Shown here one piece after another: positions 31,826-37,920 of a stretch of 37,920 nt of DNA. The notes under the pieces were generated by a model. That model saw only the letters and a list, made by a program, of their open reading frames with translations, was not told the DNA's origin and searched no databases. Made by a program: the position numbers and the translations under genes. Source of the stretch: Polyangiaceae bacterium (lineage in GTDB: Bacteria > Myxococcota_A > Polyangia > Polyangiales > Polyangiaceae); NCBI GenBank assembly GCA_025453595.1, contig JALOQB010000015.1, forward strand, positions 1 to 37,920. Direction: 5' to 3'. Numbering within the stretch: the stretch's first letter is position 1; each line of letters begins with the position of its first letter.

Positions 31826-33388
31826 TCAGAACAGGGCGTGGTTGAGGCGCAGCGCGAGGGATTCAACGTGCTGGAGCGACGGGATGCCCAGCTCGTCGCG
31901 GCGGAGCGAGTAGGTGTACACAAGCGAGACCAGCTGGCCGAGGCGCACCGTGGCGGCGGTGTCCCAGCGGAAGATCGGCTTGATGGTCTCGCCCAGCTGG
32001 CTCGAAGGGACGAAGGAGTCAAAGCGGGTCTCGACCGAGACGATCTGGGAGAGCCGCAGCCCCGCGATCGCCGTCAGCTCGCCGCCGAAGCGCTTGTTGT
32101 TCCCCAGCTGCAGCATGTCGACGACGTTGCCGTCGCGCCCCACCGGGTAGCGCCCGTTCCCGTAGTACGCCTGCCGCGCCGAGGCGCCCGCGCGCACCAC
32201 CAGCGTCGCCACGTCCCTGTCGAGGATCGTCAGCGCGGCGCCCGCGCCCTGCTGCAGCTGCAGCGGCGAGAAGGCCTCGAAGGTCGTGACCTTGTCGCCC
32301 GCCCCCACCTGCTCCGACGCCAGGGTGCGCCCGTCCACGTCCCGCGTGACCACCGTCACGTCTCGCTCCGGGATGTAGTTCGACGCCAGCAGCGATGTCC
32401 TCGCCAGACCCCTCGCGTAGGGCCCGATCGCCCCCGCCACCCGGAAGTTGTAGAGCAGCTCCCCCTCCACCTCGTTCGTGTAGGGCCGGATCGGCTTCTG
32501 GTGCCCGTACTCGTCCTTCACCCCCAGGAACGTCTGATCCACGTTCAAGCGAAGCAGCGCCAGGTGCTGCAGCGTGTCGATCCCCGCCTCGAACCGGCTG
32601 AACGCGTTGCCGAACAGCCACTGCCCCTGCACCCCGTTGAACGTGCTCTGGTTCCGGGTCAGGCTGCCTGATGCTCCGATGACCCACCGGAGCCTCCATA
32701 TCTTCTCCGTGTCTCGCACCGGGTCGTCGCCGAACTCCGAGCGAACCACCCGATCCCCGTCGATCACGAGGCGGTAGCGGGCGATCTCGCCGGCGGTGAC
32801 GGTGAAGGCGAAGGAGTTCTCCCGGGCCTCCGGGTTGCGCCCGAAGACCACCACGTAGCGGCCCGGGGGCAGGAGCCAGCTCGGCTGGGCATGGGCCTTG
32901 GGCCCCTTCTCCATCGACACGGGTCCGTAGCTCTGCTTCCGGTCCACGCTGGCGATGACGTAATCCCCGGCGACCGCCTCTCCGGAGGCGCTCACCAGGT
33001 TGATCCGCACCGCCCCGAAGAACGGCTTCACCACCGCGGTCTTCCCCTCCTTCACCTCGACCTCGACGGCCGCCTTGCCGTCGTTGTCGCCCAGACCGAT
33101 CAGCACCCGGTACGAACCGGGCGGCACCACGATCCTCCCCCCGGTCGGCCCCGAGGCCAGCCGTTCCCCTTGCCGCTCGACCACCACCGCGGGCTCCTGC
33201 GACGCGCTCGTCAGCGAGGGGACAAAGACCGCCCCCATCCCTGCCGGCAGCGGCGTCAGATCTTGCTCGAGTTGATCCTCGACGTGGACGTTGTTCCCGC
33301 GCTGCTCGGCCCAGGCAGCCGGCGCAAACAGCGTCGTGGCTAGGCCGACCGCGGCGGCCAATTCTAGGAGGCGTTGGACGCTTCTCAT
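31826..33388 (-). CDS. Outer-membrane barrel with N-terminal PEGA-like domains
   Basis: A 520-residue protein starting at MRSVQRLLELAAAVGLATTLFAPAAWA, a clear signal peptide; in-frame starts to 33439 would hide it. Residues ~30-200 look like one or two small β-sandwich domains (GGRIVVPPGSYRVLIGLGD, PSWLLPPGRYVVVFGRNPE). From ~220 to the end it is a β-barrel ending SLALRLNHALF, the terminal Phe signature recognised by the BAM complex. First gene of the five-gene envelope operon. A ribosome site GGAGGT lies ~17 nt upstream. Confidence 0.85.
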   Translation of the reverse strand: MRSVQRLLELAAAVGLATTLFAPAAWAEQRGNNVHVEDQLEQDLTPLPAGMGAVFVPSLTSASQEPAVVVERQGERLASGPTGGRIVVPPGSYRVLIGLGDNDGKAAVEVEVKEGKTAVVKPFFGAVRINLVSASGEAVAGDYVIASVDRKQSYGPVSMEKGPKAHAQPSWLLPPGRYVVVFGRNPEARENSFAFTVTAGEIARYRLVIDGDRVVRSEFGDDPVRDTEKIWRLRWVIGASGSLTRNQSTFNGVQGQWLFGNAFSRFEAGIDTLQHLALLRLNVDQTFLGVKDEYGHQKPIRPYTNEVEGELLYNFRVAGAIGPYARGLARTSLLASNYIPERDVTVVTRDVDGRTLASEQVGAGDKVTTFEAFSPLQLQQGAGAALTILDRDVATLVVRAGASARQAYYGNGRYPVGRDGNVVDMLQLGNNKRFGGELTAIAGLRLSQIVSVETRFDSFVPSSQLGETIKPIFRWDTAATVRLGQLVSLVYTYSLRRDELGIPSLQHVESLALRLNHALF

Positions 33389-33466
33389 GTTTTTTCCCGG
33401 TTCACCTCCCTTCCCTACAAGGACCATACCACCCGGCACCTGGGGCGTTTTCTGGCGAAATCTGCG

Positions 33467-33486
33467 GGAATAATTCCTCCATACAG
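33467..33486. promoter_or_regulatory. Palindrome upstream of envelope operon
   Basis: GGAATAATTCC (33467-33477) is a perfect 11-bp palindrome, followed by TCCATACAG. It lies ~80 nt before the first gene of the envelope operon, in the only A+T-rich part of the gap. The second half resembles one arm of the dispersed palindrome, but the spacing differs, so it was not counted as a copy. Confidence 0.35.
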
Positions 33487-33567
33487 GGCAACCCGGTCCC
33501 GCCCTGCCCCCGGATGATGCCTCCCGGCATCACCTCGTGCGGCTCGCCGTCCTCATCCTTTGCCCGC

Positions 33568-35538
33568 TCAGGGGCAAGGTACGCCGCGCCGCTTCGCCTC
33601 CTGCGCGTAGGGCCGCGCCCCCTGCGGATCGCGCGCCTTCAACCAGTCGAAGGCCGAGCAGAGCATCTCCTGGATCCTCGGGTCCCGATCGGCCAGCAGC
33701 TTCGAGGCCTCCAGCGCCCGGCGCGCCCCGACGTGCCGGTAATGAAACCGCCGCGCGAAGGCCGGCGCGCTCTGCTTCTCCCGCCGCTGCTCCTCGCCCG
33801 ACCGCAGCGCCGCTGGCTCCCGCTTCGACGGCTTTCCCACCGCCTCGTCCTCGTCGAATTGCCCGTCATCCACCCGCCAGTCCGGCCCCAGCTCCATGCC
33901 CAGAAGTTCCATGCCCTTGTGGCGCTCCAGCCGGGCCATGGCCCAGAGCGCCTCGGCTCGCTCCTGGGCCCCCGGCGCCTTGCTCTTCTCCCGGGCGACC
34001 AGGTACGCATCCAGGTCCGGCAGCAGCGCCGGGGGGAAGTAGGGGCGCGCCTCCGTCCATCGATCGGCCCGCGCCAGGCGCCGCCCCAGCAGGTAGCGGA
34101 GCCGCTCCCCGTCGCTCATCGGCTCGACAGCGGCGGGCTCCGCGGGCTTGCCGGCGCTGGCCCGGGGGGCCGGGGGCCAGCGCTCATCGACGTGGGCCCG
34201 GAGCTCCTCCAGCGAGAGGACCCGCTCGGCGACGAAGGCCGCGTCGCGCCAGTACCCGGCCCGCAGCAGCAGCTCATGAGCCTCCAGGAACTGACCGCGG
34301 CCCAGCTTCAGCACCGCCAGCTCGGCCCGCAGGCGCCGCGGGGCGATGAGGCGGGGGCTCTCCTCGTCCTGCAGCGGGGTCGAGGCCAGCAGCGGGAACG
34401 CCTCGACCGCCCGCGTCAGCTCGGCGGCGGCGTCGCGGTACTTCCCCCCGCGCGCCAGCATCTTGGAGCGGATCCACGCCCGCACCGGCGAGGACTCCGG
34501 GGCGCGCTGCAACCAGGCCTCGGTGGCCTTGAGATCCCCGCGCTGGTAGGAGAACCACGCGAGGCGATCGGCGCCCGCCATGTCCCGCTCGTCCCGGGTC
34601 TCGTCCAGCAGCAGCGCGTGGATCCGGCTCTCTCGCGAGGACGGGCCCAGCTCGGTCACGTCGGTCGACGTCAGGTAAGCACCGAGCACCTCGCGCACCA
34701 CCGGGTCCCGGAGCGCCTGCTTCTGCGCCTCCGGCGTCGCCTCCATCAGCGCCCTCACCACCACCGTGATCGAGGCTGAACCGAACGGGTCGCCGAGGGC
34801 CGAGGCCTCCAGGTACAGCCGCGACGCCCTGGGGAAATCCCGGTCCGCCAGCGCCAGCGCCCCCTCGGCCCCAAGGCTCGCTGCCCCCAGCCCCAGCCCG
34901 TCCCGGAACCCCTGCGCCGCCAGCTCCCGCGTCTTCTGGAACCACCGCGCCGCCTCCGCACGGTTCACGTCCCGCGAGTGCACCCCCAGCATGTACGCCG
35001 CCCAGGTGGACCGGTAACCGCGCTCCGCTGCAGGCCGCGCCAGCAGCCCCTCCCACTCCTTCTTCGCCCCCGCGCTGTCGCCCCGCGCCCGGGCGATCGC
35101 CCCCCGCAGGTAATCCGCGAACTCTCCGGGGATGCCGTCGGGCGGCGCCAGCGCCGGTACCAGCGCCCCCCCGCCCCCGTTCGCCGGCTGCACCGTCAGG
35201 CTCCAGAGCACCCCGCGCACCGCCCGGTACCGCTTCACGATCGCTTCCCCCTCGGCCTTCCCCCGGAGCGCCTCCGCCAGCTCCGCCACGTCCACCTCGA
35301 CCGTCTGCCGGGCCTGCGGGAACTCCTGCTCCCCGGGCGCCCAGTTCGCCTTCACCGGCGGCGTCTTCACCTTCATGCTCGCCACCTCCAGCGACAGCCT
35401 CGACCGCGGCGCTTGCAGCAGCGACTTCGACCGCTCCAGCAGCATCCTCTCCGGGAAAAATGGCCCGCACGCCCACGCCACCCCCGCGCTCACCAGCAGC
35501 CCCAGCCCGGCCCAGTAACCCTTCCGCTTCATCGCCAT
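33568..35538 (-). CDS. Secreted repeat protein with CGPFFP motif, unknown function
   Basis: A 656-residue protein with signal peptide MAMKRKGYWAGLGLLVSAGVAWA then CGPFFPERML; the CGPFFP at the mature N-terminus is conserved in a family of unknown role that I know only by sight. The rest is helical, TPR/Sel1-like (AAYMLGVHSRDVNRAEAARWF, RLYLEASALGDPFGSASI, AWFSYQRGDLKATEAWL). A second ATG two codons in (MKRKGYW) is equally plausible. The start lies inside the run-on frame of the DUF3142-like gene. It carries palindrome copy 10. Confidence 0.8.
   Translation of the reverse strand: MAMKRKGYWAGLGLLVSAGVAWACGPFFPERMLLERSKSLLQAPRSRLSLEVASMKVKTPPVKANWAPGEQEFPQARQTVEVDVAELAEALRGKAEGEAIVKRYRAVRGVLWSLTVQPANGGGGALVPALAPPDGIPGEFADYLRGAIARARGDSAGAKKEWEGLLARPAAERGYRSTWAAYMLGVHSRDVNRAEAARWFQKTRELAAQGFRDGLGLGAASLGAEGALALADRDFPRASRLYLEASALGDPFGSASITVVVRALMEATPEAQKQALRDPVVREVLGAYLTSTDVTELGPSSRESRIHALLLDETRDERDMAGADRLAWFSYQRGDLKATEAWLQRAPESSPVRAWIRSKMLARGGKYRDAAAELTRAVEAFPLLASTPLQDEESPRLIAPRRLRAELAVLKLGRGQFLEAHELLLRAGYWRDAAFVAERVLSLEELRAHVDERWPPAPRASAGKPAEPAAVEPMSDGERLRYLLGRRLARADRWTEARPYFPPALLPDLDAYLVAREKSKAPGAQERAEALWAMARLERHKGMELLGMELGPDWRVDDGQFDEDEAVGKPSKREPAALRSGEEQRREKQSAPAFARRFHYRHVGARRALEASKLLADRDPRIQEMLCSAFDWLKARDPQGARPYAQEAKRRGVPCP
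33897..33915 (+). repeat. Dispersed GGAANTTCC palindrome, copy 10
   Basis: TGCCCAGAAGTTCCATGCC, centre 33906, within the CGPFFP protein gene; the minus strand encodes G-M-E-L-L-G. One mismatch (AGAA) in the left arm. Confidence 0.45.
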
Positions 35539-36793
35539 CCACCTGCACCTCGACCTTGACCACCCCGCCGCCCTCCAGCCTCAACCAGCCCACCTCGCGC
35601 TCCTCCCCGGGCGCCAGGTGCAGCTCCCCGATTGTATGGAATTTCCACATTCGGTCGGCCCCTCCCCTCCCCTCGAACCCTCGCAGCGCGTCCGACGCCA
35701 CTCGCTCCCCCTCGCTCCATCGAACCATCACCCGCCCCGCAAACCGCGCCCCGTCCTCCCCCTCGTTCCGGAGCCGCACCGACCAGCTCCCCTCGAACTC
35801 CACCGCGACCCCGCGCAGCAAGGCCCGCGGCGCCACCCCGCGCTGCACCGCACGCAGCGTCGTCAGGCTCCAGTTCAGCCGATCCCCGCGCACCGGCAGC
35901 CGGTACCAGAGCAGCCCACCCAGCGCCGCGGGGCGGCCCCGGAGCAGCGACGCGACGAGGGAGGCCACCGCGGAGGCCGGAGCTTCCATACGATGGACCT
36001 CGGCGGCCCCGGGCCACTCCCCTCCCCCCTCGGCGGCGAGGCCGAGGAGGCGCCGCTCGGGGTCGAGGGCGACGCGGTACGCGTAGGTCGGCAGGGCCAG
36101 GCGGAAGGGTGCGCCGATGGCGCCGGCGAGGTCGACGGCGCGGCGGGCTTCGACCGGGTCAAAGAGGCGCGTCTGGGAGGGAGAGAGGCGGGCGAGCCCG
36201 TGCACCTGGAGCACGAGGCCGTCGGCGGCGGCGCAGAGCCGGAGGAAGGAAGGGCGCTTCAGCCAGGAAGGGAGCGCCGTGAAGGTGAGGCGCCCCCCGG
36301 GGATCCGCGGGCGCAGGGCCTCGAGCCAGGCCCGGTATCCATCGAGATGAGCCGCGGGGCAGTCGAGATCGATCTGCCACTCTGCAGGGGAAAACCCGGC
36401 CTGCGAGGCGCGCTCCTGGCAGCGAACGATCTGCCCCGAGACCGCCTGCAAGACCTGCTCGTCCGGGGCCCCCGAGCCGCCGTGGACCCGGAGCGCGAGG
36501 CCCGAGGGGGCACCGGTGCTGGCGAGGAGCCCGGCGTCGAACGGCACCGGGAACGAGCGGATCCGGGACCCGGAGCGCTCGATCTCGGCCCCCAGCACGA
36601 CGAGCCCGGAGAAATCGAGGGAGGCCGCGGCGACGGCCTCACGCACCGGCTCCCCCCAGGAGCGCTGCCACACGTAGGCCTGCTGGGGGAGGCTCCCGGA
36701 GGCCATCCAGGGCAGACGGCGCCCGGCGATCCAGGCGACGCCCAGGGCGCCAGCGCCCAGGAGCAAGCGGCGACGGGGGCAGGAGGTCATCAA
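34274..36793 (-). CDS. DUF3142-like protein, with run-on open frame
   Basis: Residues 1-~417 form the real protein: a twin-Arg-like or signal-anchor start (RRRLLLGAGALGVAWIAG), then PQQAYVWQRSWGEPVREAV and FSGLVVLGAEIERSG, typical of DUF3142, with a TIM-barrel-like run (WQIDLDCPAAHLDGYRAWLEAL, RLTFTALPSWL, RLALPTYAYRVALDP) and a C-terminal β domain ending VVKVEVQVDG. No stop follows. The frame continues as Gly/Ala/Arg-rich shadow through half of the CGPFFP gene to 34274. The functional end should be near 35530-35545. It carries copies 11 and 12 of the palindrome. Confidence 0.7.
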   Translation of the reverse strand: MMTSCPRRRLLLGAGALGVAWIAGRRLPWMASGSLPQQAYVWQRSWGEPVREAVAAASLDFSGLVVLGAEIERSGSRIRSFPVPFDAGLLASTGAPSGLALRVHGGSGAPDEQVLQAVSGQIVRCQERASQAGFSPAEWQIDLDCPAAHLDGYRAWLEALRPRIPGGRLTFTALPSWLKRPSFLRLCAAADGLVLQVHGLARLSPSQTRLFDPVEARRAVDLAGAIGAPFRLALPTYAYRVALDPERRLLGLAAEGGGEWPGAAEVHRMEAPASAVASLVASLLRGRPAALGGLLWYRLPVRGDRLNWSLTTLRAVQRGVAPRALLRGVAVEFEGSWSVRLRNEGEDGARFAGRVMVRWSEGERVASDALRGFEGRGGADRMWKFHTIGELHLAPGEEREVGWLRLEGGGVVKVEVQVDGDEAEGLLGRAGAAGERGGGVGVRAIFPGEDAAGAVEVAAASAAVEAVAGGGEHEGEDAAGEGELGARGAGVPAGPADGRGGRGGAGGGAPGEGRGGSDREAVPGGARGALEPDGAAGERGRGGAGTGAGAARRHPRRVRGLPAGGDRPGAGRQRGGEEGVGGAAGAACSGARLPVHLGGVHAGGALAGREPCGGGAVVPEDAGAGGAGVPGRAGAGGSEPWGRGGAGAGGPGFPQGVAAVPGGLGPRRPVRFSLDHGGGEGADGGDAGGAEAGAPGPGGARGARCLPDVDRRDRAGPVLAREPDPRAAAGRDPGRAGHGGRRSPRVVLLPARGSQGHRGLVAARPGVLAGAGVDPLQDAGARGEVPRRRRRADAGGRGVPAAGLDPAAGRGEPPPHRPAAPAGRAGGAEAGPRSVPGGS
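35633..35651 (+). repeat. Dispersed GGAANTTCC palindrome, copy 11
   Basis: TGTATGGAATTTCCACATT, centre 35642. The minus strand encodes W-K-F-H in the DUF3142-like protein, the same frame use as copy 1. Confidence 0.6.
35974..35992 (-). repeat. Dispersed GGAANTTCC palindrome, copy 12
   Basis: Minus strand CGTATGGAAGCTCCGGCCT, centre 35983, encoding R-M-E-A-P in the DUF3142-like protein. Core GCTCC as in copy 8. Confidence 0.5.
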
Positions 36794-36836
36794 GGGGGTA
36801 GCGAGGACGAAGAAGGCGGCGCGATCTCAGCAAGGC

Positions 36837-37475
36837 TCAGCGAGCGAGGAGACCTCCCGGGGAGACCGCCGTGGAGGCCTGCCACCCGAGGCCCGGCGGC
36901 GAGGAGGTCGGGGCCGCGACGGTGTTCACCTTGACGACGCCCTTGCAGCTCTCGGGCAGCGCGATGTTCCCGCTCGCATCGCAGGACTGCTCCGGGAGAG
37001 CGGCCTTGCAGGTGTCGTAAGAAGGCGTGATGCCGACCGCCTCTGCGCAGGGGACGCTGCCGGCCAGCTGCTGCCTGCAATCGCTCTTGCTCACCTTGCC
37101 GCAGGCTGCCAGCGCCTCGCAGAACGTGTCGAGAAATTCGTTGCAAAGCTGGATGGCAGGAACCGTGTCGGCGATCCCCTGGCACTCCGCCGGGGTGCCG
37201 CCGCAGGCAGCGGTCTCCAGGGCCTTGGCACAGGCCGTCGCGGTGGCGTCGCTCTTGCAGAAGAGCGCCTGGAACGTGTCGTCGCATTCAGCGCGAGGGG
37301 CCTCCTTGCATCGATCCGAGATACGGTCGCAGGAGGCATCCTGCATGGCCTTGCAGGCCGCCGAGCGTGTCGTCGAGGGGTTCGAGGTGGAGGAGCTGCT
37401 ATCGCCCGGATCGGAGCAGGCCGGTGCAAGAAGGAAAAGCGTCGAGAAGAGGACAAGACTCGGTCTGGGAACCAT
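36837..37475 (-). CDS. Cys-rich lipoprotein
   Basis: A 212-residue protein starting MVPRPSLVLFSTLFLLAPAC (lipobox APAC), with GGAGAAAC upstream. About 17 cysteines are spread evenly through helical-looking segments (AACKAMQDASCDRISDRC, CDDTFQALFCKSDA, CNEFLDTFCEALAACGK), suggesting a disulfide-stabilised helical repeat. No family was recognised. It lies 43 nt upstream of the DUF3142-like gene on the same strand, so the two may be co-transcribed. Confidence 0.78.
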   Translation of the reverse strand: MVPRPSLVLFSTLFLLAPACSDPGDSSSSTSNPSTTRSAACKAMQDASCDRISDRCKEAPRAECDDTFQALFCKSDATATACAKALETAACGGTPAECQGIADTVPAIQLCNEFLDTFCEALAACGKVSKSDCRQQLAGSVPCAEAVGITPSYDTCKAALPEQSCDASGNIALPESCKGVVKVNTVAAPTSSPPGLGWQASTAVSPGGLLAR

Positions 37476-37641
37476 GATGCACCGTTTCTCCGGGATGCTT
37501 GCGGGCCGCAAACGTTAAAGCGACGCCTCCGGTCGATGGCGCTCCAGCGGCGCCAGGAAGGGGCGCGCCGAGCAGGTGATCCGGTGGGTGAACAGCAGGG
37601 GCGAGCGCGCAACCAGGAGCACGACCGGCCGATGAGCCCCC

Positions 37642-37845
37642 ATGCCTTGTCGTGGTCCATCCCGGGTTGGCCTCTTGTTCCCTGCCTCACGCGTCGCCTT
37701 CCCTCTCGTCCCTCTGCTGTTCCTGGCGCTGACCCCCGGGTGCTTCGCCGAGCGAACGCTGGCGCAAGCGCCTTACCCGGAGCGACTGGTTCCTCCGGTA
37801 AACCATCACCGCCGTGAACGACTCATCATTACCCCAAACAATTGA
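37642..37845 (+). CDS. Possible small lipoprotein
   Basis: A 67-residue open frame with a hydrophobic stretch ending in a lipobox-like sequence (FPLVPLLFLALTPGC) and a short polar tail. No clear ribosome site and no recognised family. It may be chance; the rest of 37476-37920 shows no other candidate. The window ends with an ATG at 37918 that could open a further gene. Confidence 0.25.
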   Translation: MPCRGPSRVGLLFPASRVAFPLVPLLFLALTPGCFAERTLAQAPYPERLVPPVNHHRRERLIITPNN

Positions 37846-37920
37846 CCCACCCGGATCAGGGCCACAGGAGGGGTCCACCATTGCTCTGGCTTCGCTGGTA
37901 CGCTTGGCTACTGCCTCATG

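Overview
The window is very G+C-rich, chromosome-like DNA that is probably from a myxobacterium (Polyangiales-like). The reasons are long Pro/Ala- and Gly-rich linkers, a kinase-like protein fused to an envelope domain, many lipoproteins, a Cys-TM-Arg C-terminus of MYXO-CTERM type, and a protein pair that resembles the MXAN_2561/MXAN_2562 families (recognised from memory, not by search). No rRNA, tRNA, CRISPR array, insertion sequence or prophage was seen.

Layout. 1-376: non-coding, with an 18-bp inverted repeat and a tandem pair of two-hairpin units. 377-2212 (-): pseudokinase/DsbA-like fusion. 2380-4445 (+): anchored FN3 surface protein and outer-membrane barrel, translationally coupled. 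4447-9037 (-): likely operon of a GAF protein, an orphan sensor histidine kinase and a universal stress protein. 9143-12260 (+): membrane glycosyltransferase-like protein and an HSL-type esterase. 12268-13422 (-): MFS transporter. 13539-15530 (+): His-rich FmdE-like lipoprotein and a cytochrome P450. 15639-16046 (+): CBS-pair protein. 16074-18898 (-): radical SAM/SPASM protein coupled to a membrane protein of unknown function. 19002-21627 (+): lipoprotein and a DUF885-type metallopeptidase-like lipoprotein. 21747-25155 (-): P-loop NTPase and an overlapping helical-repeat partner, a possible signalling or conflict module. 25562-26550 (+): small membrane protein and Cys-rich lipoprotein. 26671-33388 (-): five-gene envelope operon (barrel, DUF4398-like lipoprotein, OmpA-type lipoprotein, second barrel, collagen-like lipoprotein). 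33568-36793 (-): DUF3142-like protein and a CGPFFP repeat protein. 36837-37475 (-): Cys-rich lipoprotein. 37476-37920: mostly non-coding.

Most genes concern the cell envelope: lipoproteins, barrels, peptidoglycan anchoring, sensing and secreted repeat proteins.

Two features cut across gene boundaries. First, a 19-bp imperfect palindrome centred on GGAANTTCC recurs at least twelve times, always inside genes and in all three reading frames, so it looks like a DNA-level signal rather than a protein motif. Second, four upstream genes (9143+, 19002+, 28213-, 36793-) have no stop codon at their expected end and stay open through the start of the next gene, always in the same relative phase. Their formal ends are therefore given with a warning.
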